Shown here in pieces: positions 54,657 through 63,305 of a stretch of DNA of 64,000 bases. Each line of letters starts with the position of its first letter. Positions within the stretch are counted from its first letter, which is position 1. The notes beneath the pieces are model-generated. The model had not been told where the DNA came from and ran no database searches. It was given only the letters and a program-made list of their open reading frames with translations. The position numbers and the translations under genes were made by a program. The DNA comes from Nevskia ramosa DSM 11499. GTDB taxonomy: Bacteria > Pseudomonadota > Gammaproteobacteria > Nevskiales > Nevskiaceae. The stretch spans positions 62,001 through 126,000 of the forward strand of contig NZ_ATVI01000007.1 of the NCBI RefSeq assembly GCF_000420645.1, written 5' to 3'.

Positions 54657-55553
54657 ATGGCTGACAAGAAGACTTTCACCAAGCCCATCAACGATCTGCT
54701 CGAGATCGTCCGGCAGTCGCTGGACACGCTCAGCAACGCCAACCAGATCGTTTACGGCGGCGTGCAGAAGCTGGCCGATGCCGAATTGAAGGCGCTGAAC
54801 GACTATTACAAGGCCGCCGTTGCCTCGTTGAAGAAGGCGCAGGGCGACAAGAACATCAAATCCGCTGCCCAGAAGCAGGCGACCCTGCTACAGGACGCGG
54901 TGAGCAAGCTGATCGACAACGCCCGCGCGTCGCTGGTCGTGGTCTCCGATGCTCGCGCCGAACTCGCGAAGCTGGTGAAGGGTGGCAAGGGCGGCGCGCC
55001 GCTGTCGATTGCCCGTCTCGAAAAAGCCATCAAACCGGCGCAGAAAGCGCTCGCCAAGATCAAGGCCGACGCCCAGAAGGCCGGCAAGAGCGCCAGCGAC
55101 ACGGTCAAGAGCGCCAAGAAGGACATCAAGACCGAAGTCGGCAAGGTCGAAAAAACTTTGAAGGCTGACGTGAAAGCCGCCAAGAAGACGGTCAAGGCTG
55201 AGGCCAGCAAGATCGAGAAAACCGTCAAGGCCGACGTCAAGGCGGTCAAGAAAGTCGTCAAGGCAGTCGAGACGAAGGTGGTCAAGACTGCCAAGTCCGT
55301 CGAGAAGACCGTCGAAGACGCCGCCAAGGCCGGTGTTGCCGAAGCCAAGAAGATTGTCAGCCGCGCAGTACCGACGCCGTCGCCGAATTCGCGCGCCAGC
55401 CGCGCGACCAGCGCCGCGAAGAAGGTCGTCACCAAAGTCACCGCCAGCGCCGAGAAAGCAGTCGACGCGGCCAAGGCCGGTGCCGAATCTGCTTCCGCGA
55501 AAGTCAGTGCCGCGGTGAACTCGGCCGTCGATGCGGTCAAGTCGCAGGGTTGA
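54657..55553 (+). CDS. PhaF-like phasin with histone-H1-like C-terminus
   Basis: 298 residues. The N-terminal 100 residues form the phasin helix (TKPINDLLEIVRQSLDTLSN; AELKALNDYYKAAVASLKKA). From about residue 135 to 235 the chain is a Lys/Ala/Val array with repeated KADVKAAKK, KTVKAEASK, KADVKAVKK and similar units, typical of H1-like nucleoid proteins. Like PhaF of Pseudomonas, it probably links polyhydroxyalkanoate granules to DNA. No pha gene is adjacent. The final 60 residues are Ala/Ser-rich. Confidence 0.8.
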   Translation: MADKKTFTKPINDLLEIVRQSLDTLSNANQIVYGGVQKLADAELKALNDYYKAAVASLKKAQGDKNIKSAAQKQATLLQDAVSKLIDNARASLVVVSDARAELAKLVKGGKGGAPLSIARLEKAIKPAQKALAKIKADAQKAGKSASDTVKSAKKDIKTEVGKVEKTLKADVKAAKKTVKAEASKIEKTVKADVKAVKKVVKAVETKVVKTAKSVEKTVEDAAKAGVAEAKKIVSRAVPTPSPNSRASRATSAAKKVVTKVTASAEKAVDAAKAGAESASAKVSAAVNSAVDAVKSQG

Positions 55554-55601
55554 TCCGGAGCTGTGCCGCGGTTGATTGCGGCGTTAGCCTGTCCCTACGC
55601 C

Positions 55602-55634
55602 AAGCCTGCCGACAGGTCGTCGGCAGGCTTTTTT
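55602..55634. terminator. Terminator after the phasin gene
   Basis: Stem AAGCCTGCCGAC (55602-55613) with its complement (55619-55630), loop AGGTC, followed by TTTTTT. It closes the phasin transcript before the ArsR-methyltransferase gene. Confidence 0.9.
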
Positions 55635-55659
55635 ATTGCTGTCGCATCACCATCGCCGA

Positions 55660-56595
55660 ATGAAACTGAGCATCGCGCAAAGTACCGAACTGTGGCGTCT
55701 GCTTGCCGATGCCAGCCGGCTACGCCTGCTCCTGCTGCTGGAGGCGCATCAGCTATCGGTTGCCGAGCTGACCGAAATCACCGGGCTGGCGCAAAGCCGG
55801 GTGTCGACCCACCTTGGGCGCCTGAAGCGTGCCGGTCTTGTCCAAGCTGGGCGCAGCGGTGGCGGTGCGCTCTATTCCTTGAGTCCGGATTGCGGTCGCG
55901 CCTCCGAACTGTGGGCGGTGATGCGTGAACGGCTTGAAGACCCGCAGGCTCAGCTTGATCGCGAACGTGCCAGCGAAGTGGTTCGGGTTCGCAAGCACGG
56001 CCAGACCTGGGCGGAATCGGTCGCCGGCCGCATGGAGCTGCACTATTCCCCCGGCCGGACTTGGGAAGCGACGGCGCGCGCATTGATCGGCCTGCTCGAT
56101 CTTGGCGACGTGCTCGATGTCGCTTCCGGCGACGGCGTACTGGCCGAATTGATCGCCGAGCGCGCGCGCAGCGTCGCCTGTGCCGACATCAGCGCCAAGG
56201 TGCTCGGCGCCGCCAGACGACGCCTCGGCGATCCGCGCAACGTAGCTTTCACCCAGGCCGACATGAGCCAGCTGCCCTACCGCGACGCCAGCTTCGACCA
56301 TGTCTTTCTGATGCATGCGCTGACTTACGCGCGCAAGCCTGAGGCAGTGCTCGCCGAAGCCGCGCGCTGCCTGCGTCCGGGTGGACGTCTGATCATCGCG
56401 ACCCTGAGCGCGCATCAACATGAAGCGGCGATGCAGGCCTACGACCACGTCAATCTCGGCGTGACCGCCGAGATGCTCGGCAAGTGGCTGGGCAAGGTAG
56501 GACTCGACGTCGAACTATGCCGGATCACCTCGCGCGATCCACGTCCTCCGTACTTCGAAGTGGTGAGCGCGCTGGCTCGACGCGCTTTGGCCTGA
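55660..56595 (+). CDS. ArsR-type regulator fused to SAM methyltransferase
   Basis: 311 residues. The N-terminal 95 residues are an ArsR/winged helix domain (LWRLLADASRLRLLLLLEAH; ELTEITGLAQSRVSTHLGRL; VQAGRSGGGALYSLS). The C-terminal 210 are a class I methyltransferase: VLDVASGDGVLAELIAERAR, YRDASFDHVFLMHALTYARK. No metal-binding Cys of metalloregulators is seen in the winged helix. It probably senses SAM or its product with the methyltransferase fold and regulates methionine-cycle genes, as such fusions are thought to. Start at 55660 fits the family. Confidence 0.85.
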   Translation: MKLSIAQSTELWRLLADASRLRLLLLLEAHQLSVAELTEITGLAQSRVSTHLGRLKRAGLVQAGRSGGGALYSLSPDCGRASELWAVMRERLEDPQAQLDRERASEVVRVRKHGQTWAESVAGRMELHYSPGRTWEATARALIGLLDLGDVLDVASGDGVLAELIAERARSVACADISAKVLGAARRRLGDPRNVAFTQADMSQLPYRDASFDHVFLMHALTYARKPEAVLAEAARCLRPGGRLIIATLSAHQHEAAMQAYDHVNLGVTAEMLGKWLGKVGLDVELCRITSRDPRPPYFEVVSALARRALA

Positions 56596-56617
56596 GCATG
56601 TGCCGTAACGAAAACCT

Positions 56618-57355
56618 TCAGCCCGAGGGCAGCGACGCCTGAGCGAGTTCTCCGTCCCACAAGCGCTTGCCACTCTTCTTGACGATGTACTGCAGGCGTT
56701 CGACGTGAGCGACAAGTTCTTCATCACTGGCGCGGATCACCCGAAGCGGCCGGCTCAGATCGGTGGTGAAGGCTGCAGCAGTCTCGGCCGCCGTGGGATC
56801 GCGCCGGCCTCCGGTCGGCTCGCTGATCAGGCCCAGAGCCGCCTGGCCGCCGGTCATCGCCAGATAGACCTCGGCCAGCAAGCGGGCATCGAGCAGCGCG
56901 CCGTGCAGTTCGCGATGCGAGTTGTCGATGCCATAGCGCCTGCACAAGGCATCGAGACTGGCCTTCTGCCCCGGGTGCAGTCGCTTGGCCATTCGCACGG
57001 TATCGGTCACCGTGCACAGGCTCGCGATCCGTTCGGGACGTCCGGCTCGCTCGAGTTCCTTGTCCATGAAGCCGACGTCGAACGCGGCGTTATGAATCAG
57101 CAACTCGGCACCGCGCAGAAATTCGATGACCTCGTCGGCGATCTGATGAAAGCGCGGCTTGTCGGCAAGGAACTCCGTGGTCAATCCATGCACGGCCAGC
57201 GCGCCCGGGTCGCTATCCCGTTCCGGGTTCAAGTACCAGCGTTGTTCAGCGGTGACCTTGCGGTCACGCAACTCGATGCAACCGATCTCGATGACTCGGT
57301 GTTCGCGTGCCTCGAGTCCGGTGGTTTCAGTATCGAGCAGGATCTGACGGCTCAT
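56618..57355 (-). CDS. dnaQ: DNA polymerase III epsilon subunit
   Basis: 245 residues. Exonuclease motifs: ILLDTETTGLEAREHRVIEI (Exo I, D8, E10), LLIHNAAFDVGFMDKEL (Exo II) and HRELHGALLDARLLAEVYLA (Exo III). 3'-5' proofreading subunit. A C-terminal tail RLQYIVKKSGKRLWDGELAQ is typical of the polymerase-binding segment. Adjacent genes rnhA and gloB complete the known dnaQ-rnhA block, but here separated by the ice-binding and OmpA genes. Confidence 0.93.
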   Translation of the reverse strand: MSRQILLDTETTGLEAREHRVIEIGCIELRDRKVTAEQRWYLNPERDSDPGALAVHGLTTEFLADKPRFHQIADEVIEFLRGAELLIHNAAFDVGFMDKELERAGRPERIASLCTVTDTVRMAKRLHPGQKASLDALCRRYGIDNSHRELHGALLDARLLAEVYLAMTGGQAALGLISEPTGGRRDPTAAETAAAFTTDLSRPLRVIRASDEELVAHVERLQYIVKKSGKRLWDGELAQASLPSG

Positions 57356-57518
57356 GGTTTCTGCTCTTTTCGAAAGCGAACGAAGATCATATAAACGACA
57401 TCGGGGCGTTAAACAGACCGTTTAAATTAGGTACATTCACAGGCGTACGACAGTACACTCCGTACATTGACAGCTGCCAAGGTCATGGAGCCGCTGCAAT
57501 TTAACCCCGTCACGCTCA

Positions 57519-57552
57519 GGTTGGTCGCGATGACATCGTCATCAAACCAACC
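57519..57552. promoter_or_regulatory. Hairpin in the leader of the ice-binding gene
   Basis: Outer arms GGTTGGT and ACCAACC (57519-57525, 57546-57552) and inner arms GATGAC and GTCATC (57529-57534, 57538-57543) fold to a long stem with a three-base loop, 37 bases before the start codon. It could control translation or attenuation; no T-run terminator is present. Confidence 0.5.
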
Positions 57553-57589
57553 GTTTTCACAAATCAACAACCAGATCGAGATCTGCCCA

Positions 57590-59659
57590 ATGCGCGATCG
57601 TAAACTTCATTTTAGAACCATCGGCAACTGGCTGGCGCTTATGCTGCTGGCGACCTTGGTGTCCGCCTGCGGCGAGAACCAGACCGGCGACGTCACACCG
57701 CCGACAGTTATCGCTACTTCGCCAATCAATACCCAGACCGGCGTGCCGGTGTCGACCACCGCCGTAACGGCAACGTTCAGCGAGTCGATCAACCCCGCAA
57801 CGATCAATGGCGCCAGCTTCCTGCTGACCGCTGGAGAAGGCGGCGCTGTAGCCGGCACGGTTTCCTACGCTGGCGTCGTCGCGAGCTACACGCTCGCCGC
57901 GCCGCTCGCGCCGAATACGACGTATACGGCGACCATCACCACCGCCGTCCTCGATCTTGCGGAGAACGCGCTGGCCAGCAATTTCACCTGGCAGTTCACC
58001 ACCGGTGCACTTCCCGATACGACTCCGCCGCAGGTCAATGCGGTTGATCCTGCCGACGCGTCGACCGATGTGCCGAGCAACCGCCGTATAGTGGCGACGT
58101 TCAGCGAAGCCATCGATCCTGCTTCGCTCGACGTCAACAGCTTCACGCTGACCGGCCCGGGCGGCACGCCTGTAGCGGGCACGGCCGGGGTTTCCGGCTC
58201 GGTGCTGACCTTCACGCCGGGCAATGGCACAACCACTGCCCAACTGCAGAACAACGTTGAATACACGGCCACTCTGGCAGCCGGAATCACGGATCTCTCC
58301 GGCAATCCGCTGGCAACCGCGTTTACCTGGAAGTTCAGAACGGGTGTGATCGACGACACCACGTCGCCAACGATCGTACTGACCGACCCGTTTGCTGGCG
58401 AAGTCGGTACCCCGGTCAACGCCCAGGTCACTGTGACCTTCAGCGAAGTGATCAATACGGCCACCCTGACGGCTACCAGCTTCACGGTCACCGACCCTAG
58501 CAACGCCGCGGTCCCAGGCACGATCACGTATTCCGGCAATTCGGCAACCTTCACGCCTAGCGCACCACTGGCGGCCTCGACGCTGTTCACGGTGACGGTG
58601 TCCAATGCAGTGACGGATCTCGCTGGCAACGCGCTGATCGGTTCGGCCATCCAGAACCCGTACCAGTTCACGACCGGTCTCGCGCCGGACGTGACGCCGC
58701 CGTTCGTCAACCTGACGTCGCCTCCTGCGGCGGCCACGGACGTGTGCATCAACTCGACGATAAACGCTCGCTTCAACGAGACGATTGATGCCAACACGAT
58801 CAATGCGGCCAGCTTCATAGTGAAGGCGCCGAGCGGAGCCCAGGTACCGGGAGCCGTGACCTACAACGCCACCACACGTGTTGCGACATTCCGTCAGTCC
58901 GAGAACTTCATCGCCGATACGGTTTACACGGTGACGGTCACCAATGCAGTCACCGACAGGGCCGGGAATGCGCTGGTAGCCGGTACGGTGCCGAACCCTT
59001 GGACGTTCAGGGTTGGGCCGACGAACACCGTGTGCCAGCTACCTGTACCGCTGCGTTCGCTGGTGAGCTTCGCGTTGGTGTCGGGAAATGGCCTCAACAA
59101 TACCGCTGGGCCGACCACCGTCACCGGTGATATTGGTTTGGCACCGATCACCACCTGCACGATGTGCGCAGCGCCTGATCTCGTGTTGAACGGTACGCTT
59201 TACTCCAACACGGCTACCGCAACTCAGGCGAAGGCAGATCTTCAGCTGGCCTTTGACGACGCTCATGGTCGCCCCACCGGCCCCGCCACCCCGGCACTCG
59301 GCGGGCTGACTCTGACCCCGGGCGTTTACAGCTCGGCAACGACCATGGCCATCGCTGATGACGCCACGCTGACGCTCGACGCATTGGGTGACAGCAACGC
59401 GGTCTGGGTCTTCCAGGTCGGTACCGATCTGACTTTCGGAGCACGCTCGCAGATCGTTCTGGCCAACGGTGCGGTTGCGACGAACGTGTTCTGGGTCGTC
59501 GATGGCGCTATCACCACTGGTAGCGGTGCTGTCACCGGCGGCACGCTGATGGCAACCAACTCGATCAATCTCGGAAACGGCACGCGGATCTTCGGAAGGG
59601 CCTTGTCCTTCGGCGATCTGATCGTGCGTCGCGCAACGATCAACACCTCCGCGCCATAA
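57590..59659 (+). CDS. Ice-binding-type (DUF3494) lipoprotein with four Ig-like repeats
   Basis: 689 residues. Lipoprotein signal with lipobox VSACGEN (Cys27). Then four Big_5-type Ig-like domains, each about 105 residues, starting PPTVIATSPINTQTGVPVST, PPQVNAVDPADASTDVPSN, SPTIVLTDPFAGEVGTPVNA and PPFVNLTSPPAAATDVCIN. The last 215 residues are the DUF3494 ice-binding domain: SFALVSGNGLNNTAGPTTVT, GDIGLAP, LNGTLYSN, LTLTPGVYSS, DSNAVWVFQVGTDLTFGARS and VFWVVDGAITTGSGAVTGG. The domain binds ice crystals in known members; the Ig repeats raise it from the outer membrane as an adhesin would. OmpA-like gene follows. Confidence 0.88.
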   Translation: MRDRKLHFRTIGNWLALMLLATLVSACGENQTGDVTPPTVIATSPINTQTGVPVSTTAVTATFSESINPATINGASFLLTAGEGGAVAGTVSYAGVVASYTLAAPLAPNTTYTATITTAVLDLAENALASNFTWQFTTGALPDTTPPQVNAVDPADASTDVPSNRRIVATFSEAIDPASLDVNSFTLTGPGGTPVAGTAGVSGSVLTFTPGNGTTTAQLQNNVEYTATLAAGITDLSGNPLATAFTWKFRTGVIDDTTSPTIVLTDPFAGEVGTPVNAQVTVTFSEVINTATLTATSFTVTDPSNAAVPGTITYSGNSATFTPSAPLAASTLFTVTVSNAVTDLAGNALIGSAIQNPYQFTTGLAPDVTPPFVNLTSPPAAATDVCINSTINARFNETIDANTINAASFIVKAPSGAQVPGAVTYNATTRVATFRQSENFIADTVYTVTVTNAVTDRAGNALVAGTVPNPWTFRVGPTNTVCQLPVPLRSLVSFALVSGNGLNNTAGPTTVTGDIGLAPITTCTMCAAPDLVLNGTLYSNTATATQAKADLQLAFDDAHGRPTGPATPALGGLTLTPGVYSSATTMAIADDATLTLDALGDSNAVWVFQVGTDLTFGARSQIVLANGAVATNVFWVVDGAITTGSGAVTGGTLMATNSINLGNGTRIFGRALSFGDLIVRRATINTSAP

Positions 59660-59692
59660 GCCTTCCGACGCCCAAAGACACAGGGAATATTC

Positions 59693-60543
59693 ATGAACAA
59701 GAAAATGACCGTCAGCCCAAGAAGCTGGTGCCATTCATCGCGATCGGCGCCGGCCGCTACAACATCGACGTCCCCGATCTCAATCGGCCGAAGACCAACA
59801 AGACGCTGGCCGAATACGGTGGCGGCCTCAAGTATTTCGTCGGCCCAGACTTCGCGCTGCGTGCCGACATTCGCCACGTACTCGGCTTCAGCCCGTCGAT
59901 CGGCAACTTCGAGTACAGCTTCGGCGTGACTTGGGAAATCGGTGGCGTGAGGCCGGCAGTTCTCCCGGTCAAGGAAGTGGTGCCGCAGGTTTGCGAATCC
60001 TGCGCGCCGCCGCCGCCTCGGGTCGACAGCGACGGCGATGGTGTCGAAGATGCGCTCGACAAGTGCCCGAATACGCCAAAGGGATTCAGAGTCGACTCCA
60101 CGGGTTGCGTCATTGAGCAGACCGTCGTGCTCCGTGCGGTCAACTTCGTTCTCGACGGTTACGAACTGACGGCTCCGGCAAAGGCAACGCTCGATGAGGT
60201 GTCGTCGATCCTGGTAGCCCAGCCGACGCTGTCGCTCCAGGTCAGTGGCCATACCGATTCCACCGGCTCGGATCAGTACAACCAGAAGCTGTCGCAGCGT
60301 CGTGCGGACTCCGTGCGGACTTACCTGATCAGCAAGAACGTCGATGCTTCACGCGTGATCGCCAAGGGCTATGGCGAAAGCGAGCCGATCAGCAGCAATG
60401 AGTCTCCGGAAGGCCGAGCCGACAATCGTCGTGTCGAGTTCAAGCTGCTCGACAAGCCTTCGTTCGTGAAGGTCTACAACGAAGAATCGTCGCGGGCTTC
60501 GAAGAACGCCGCCAAGAAGTCGGGCAAGAAGACCAAGAAGTAA
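59693..60543 (+). pseudogene. OmpA-family protein with deleted N-terminus and frameshift
   Basis: The gene opens with ATG 59693 (after AGGGAATATTC) reading MNKKMTVS, the usual start of an OmpA signal peptide, but the signal and first strands are missing: after 22 bases the sequence jumps to the barrel segment LVPFIAIGAGRYNIDVPDL in another frame. From there to 60543 a normal frame holds the last barrel strands, a thrombospondin type 3 repeat DSDGDGVEDALDKCPNTPKG and the OmpA C-terminal peptidoglycan-binding domain (VSGHTDSTGSDQYNQKLSQR). A GTG at 59728 could start it only without a signal peptide. Probably a recent deletion by 35 bases of offset, inactive or silenced. Confidence 0.8.
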
Positions 60544-60550
60544 GCAGGTA

Positions 60551-60588
60551 CGTTCCCGGGCCATGCCGATCGGCATGGCCCGGGAACG
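60551..60588. terminator. Perfect 38-bp palindrome after the OmpA pseudogene
   Basis: 19-base arms (60551-60569 and 60570-60588; CGTTCCCGGGCCATGCCGA and its complement) without a loop, followed by TTTATC. It can fold as a transcription stop for both converging units (OmpA and rnhA). Confidence 0.8.
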
Positions 60589-60603
60589 TTTATCGGTCAG
60601 TGC

Positions 60604-61050
60604 TCAGGCTTTCGCGGACTGAGCCAGTTCGAGGCCCTTGTTGGCGAGACGGTCAGCGTTCTCGTTGCCGGCGTCGCCAGAATGGCCCTTGACCCAACGC
60701 CAGTCGATCTGGTGTCGGGCAGCCGCAACATCAAGCCGTTGCCATAAATCCTGGTTCTTGACGGGCTTCTTGTCGGCCGTCTTCCAACCGCGTTTCTTCC
60801 AGCTAGGCAGCCACTCTGTCAATCCCTGCAGCACGTACTTGGAGTCCGTGTGCAGCGTCACCGTGCACGCCTCCCGCAGAGACTCCAGCGCGCTGATCGC
60901 TGCCATCAACTCCATGCGGTTATTGGTGGTCGGCGCTTCGCCGCCACAGAGCTCCTTCAGATGCTCCCCATATTGAAGAGAGACGCCCCAGCCGCCCGGG
61001 CCAGGGTTACCGCGGCAAGCGCCGTCGGTGTAAGCAATGACTGCTTTCAT
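60604..61050 (-). CDS. rnhA: Ribonuclease HI
   Basis: 148 residues. Catalytic acidic residues in [20 protein letters not shown] (Asp), [14 protein letters not shown] (Glu), [16 protein letters not shown] (Asp) and [15 protein letters not shown] (His, Asp). Cuts RNA of RNA-DNA hybrids. It overlaps the methyltransferase gene upstream by four bases (ATGA). Confidence 0.96.
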   Translation of the reverse strand: MKAVIAYTDGACRGNPGPGGWGVSLQYGEHLKELCGGEAPTTNNRMELMAAISALESLREACTVTLHTDSKYVLQGLTEWLPSWKKRGWKTADKKPVKNQDLWQRLDVAAARHQIDWRWVKGHSGDAGNENADRLANKGLELAQSAKA

Positions 61051-61832
61051 TCAGCGGGAGTATTGAGATCCGGTGCGGCAGCAGGCGTAGCGGCAATACC
61101 ACCGAGCGCGCGGCCGACTAACTGCTTGACCTGGGCACGCGGCAGACGGGTGATCATCGACATCGGGATTACCCGCTTCTTGGCGACGATCAGGTAACCC
61201 TCGGCGAGCGGCGTCGCCAGACTGGCCACCGTGAACGGCTCACCTGCAGTGCGCGCATCGGTCCACGGAAAGCCGACTCCGAAACGACGCAGCTCGGTGA
61301 TTTCGAAATCCAGCAGTTCCAGCCAGTCAGCAAGCCGGCCGGCGCTGTGGAAACGAGCGCCCGGCGGAAAGGCCCGGGCACCCATGCCGAGCACGCGTCG
61401 CAGGCCCCAGAGACTCCAAGGATTGAAGCCGAGAATCAGCAGGCGGCCACGATCGCTGAGGATGCGATTAACCTCGCGCAGCAGGTTATGTGGTGACGGC
61501 GTGAATTCCAGCGTGTGCGGCAGCAGCACGGCGTCGACGCTGCGCTCCATGATCGGCAAGGCATCGGGCTGGGTCACGGCCTGGGCATCACCCAGACTGT
61601 CGATCAGCGTGCCGAGCACGGCGCGATGCAGCATGTCTGCGGAAGCGAGCAGCTCACCATCGCCCCAGTTGCCGATCTGCAGGCAATGCCGGCCGAAAAG
61701 ATTCGGCAGCACGCGCGCCAGTTCACGCTCCTCGAGCCCCAACAGACGCTTGCCGCGCGGGCTGGCGAGCCAGGTTTTCAGGGCTTGACGGTTGAACGGC
61801 TGGCCGCCGCTGACCGCTAGACGGTTAGGCAT
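61047..61832 (-). CDS. Class I SAM-dependent methyltransferase (YafS-like)
   Basis: 261 residues. The N-terminal [20 protein letters not shown] is followed by a Rossmann-type fold: [40 protein letters not shown] and [15 protein letters not shown]. The motif I glycines are in [11 protein letters not shown], atypical. The gene lies between gloB (divergent) and rnhA, as yafS does in E. coli; substrate unknown. C-terminal tail is Ala/Pro-rich. Confidence 0.85.
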   Translation of the reverse strand: MPNRLAVSGGQPFNRQALKTWLASPRGKRLLGLEERELARVLPNLFGRHCLQIGNWGDGELLASADMLHRAVLGTLIDSLGDAQAVTQPDALPIMERSVDAVLLPHTLEFTPSPHNLLREVNRILSDRGRLLILGFNPWSLWGLRRVLGMGARAFPPGARFHSAGRLADWLELLDFEITELRRFGVGFPWTDARTAGEPFTVASLATPLAEGYLIVAKKRVIPMSMITRLPRAQVKQLVGRALGGIAATPAAAPDLNTPAE

Positions 61833-61870
61833 GGTTGACGTACCGACGCGCTATGAAGACGATGGCGCCC

Positions 61871-62662
61871 ATGATAACCGTCACTGCCCTGCCCGCGTTC
61901 ACCGACAACTACCTCTGGCTGCTCGAACGCGACGGCCACGCGGCCATCGTCGACCCGGGTGATGCCTCCGTCGTCAGCCAGGCGCTCGCGTCTCGCGGCC
62001 TCGTGCTCGACGCGATTCTGATCACCCATCATCATCCCGACCATATCGGTGGACTCGCAGCATTGGCGGCCGAAACCGGCGCCGTGGTCTATGGCCCGCG
62101 CGCCGAGAGCGCAAAGATCAAGGGCTTGACGGTGCTGCTCGACGACGGCGATCAGGTCAGCCTTCGCAGTCTCGGCGTCAGCTTGAACGTGCTCGCCGTG
62201 CCGGGACACACACTGGGTCACATCGCCTACTTCGAGCCGACGCAGCGTCTGCTGTTCTGCGGAGATACCTTGTTCATCGGCGGCTGCGGCCGGCTGTTCG
62301 AGGGCACGCCTGCACAGATGCAGCATTCGCTCGCCCGTCTCGCCGATCTGCCGGGAGATACGGCGGTCTACTGCGCGCACGAGTACACCTTGTCGAACTA
62401 CGATTTCATCGCGACAGTCGAGCCGGACAATGCCTCTGTTGCCCACGAATTCACTCGTCTGCAGGCCTTGCGCGCAGCTGGCCGGGCGACGGTGCCGGGC
62501 ACCATCGCCGGCGAACGCGCGCGCAACCCTTTCCTCCGCAGCAGCGCGCCCGAACTGGCCGCCGCAATGACTGCGCGGACCGGGCAAGCGATGGCTGATT
62601 CCGTGGAAGTTTTTGCGGCTTTGCGCCGCTTGAAAGACGGACACGTACCGCGCATCCGCTGA
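61871..62662 (+). CDS. gloB: Hydroxyacylglutathione hydrolase GloB
   Basis: 263 residues. Metallo-beta-lactamase fold with ILITHHHPDHIGGLAALAAE (T-H-H-H-P-D-H), GHTLGHIAYFEP, LFCGDTLFIGGCGRLFEG and CAHEYTLSN, all zinc ligands present. Releases D-lactate from S-lactoylglutathione, completing methylglyoxal detoxification. ATG 61871 matches the family start (MITVTALPAFTDNYLW). Divergent from the yafS-like gene by 38 bases. Confidence 0.95.
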   Translation: MITVTALPAFTDNYLWLLERDGHAAIVDPGDASVVSQALASRGLVLDAILITHHHPDHIGGLAALAAETGAVVYGPRAESAKIKGLTVLLDDGDQVSLRSLGVSLNVLAVPGHTLGHIAYFEPTQRLLFCGDTLFIGGCGRLFEGTPAQMQHSLARLADLPGDTAVYCAHEYTLSNYDFIATVEPDNASVAHEFTRLQALRAAGRATVPGTIAGERARNPFLRSSAPELAAAMTARTGQAMADSVEVFAALRRLKDGHVPRIR

Positions 62663-62741
62663 ACGCACAGTCTGTTTCCGTAGGCCGCGAACCATTTGCT
62701 AGACTCGCGCCTCTTCAATGCTCCCTGCCCAGAAAACGAAC

Positions 62742-63305
62742 ATGGCTTTCCGCTCGCCGAGCCGCTTGTTTTTGTGCACCTTGATCGCCTGCCTGCCTGC
62801 TGCAGTGCATGCGGCTCCGCCTCAGCCCGCCGACCCGGCGGTGCTCGAAATAGACCGGACGCTCCAGGTGCTGAAGTCGGAAGTTTTCGACATCAATCAA
62901 CAAGCGATACGCACGGAGGACGCCTTCCTCTATCCGGAGCAAACCCGGGTGACGATCTATGTCGGCGTCGACGCGCCGGGTCTGCTGCTCGACGAAGTCG
63001 TGGTCACCGTCGATGGCAACGAGCCGGTTCGCCGAAAGCTCGAGGTCACCGAAGCCGTGGCCTTGCAGCGTCGCGGCCTGTATCGGGCACTACGCTTGAA
63101 CATCACGCCGGGTGCGCACCGCATGTGGGCCGAATTCACCGGTCGCTACGCCGACACCGGCGCTGATGGCCAGCGCATGCGCGGCCGGTATGAAGCGGTG
63201 TTCGACAAGACTGATCGGGCATCCGATCTCGAAATTCTGATTTCAACGCCGGGCCTTGGTATGCAGCCGACCATGGCGCTGCGCGACTGGAGACCGTCGC
63301 GATGA
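62742..63305 (+). CDS. Secreted protein of unknown family, 187 aa
   Basis: Unrecognised. Signal peptide LFLCTLIACLPAAVHAA, then a helical segment VLEIDRTLQVLKSEVFDINQ and a beta-rich region DEVVVTVDGNEPVRRKLEV and GLYRALRLNITPGAHRMW, reminiscent of an Ig-like or AraC-type carbohydrate fold. The end LGMQPTMALRDWRPSR precedes an overlapping TPR gene (ATGA). The pair is probably one envelope unit; the partner continues beyond the right edge. Confidence 0.65.
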   Translation: MAFRSPSRLFLCTLIACLPAAVHAAPPQPADPAVLEIDRTLQVLKSEVFDINQQAIRTEDAFLYPEQTRVTIYVGVDAPGLLLDEVVVTVDGNEPVRRKLEVTEAVALQRRGLYRALRLNITPGAHRMWAEFTGRYADTGADGQRMRGRYEAVFDKTDRASDLEILISTPGLGMQPTMALRDWRPSR

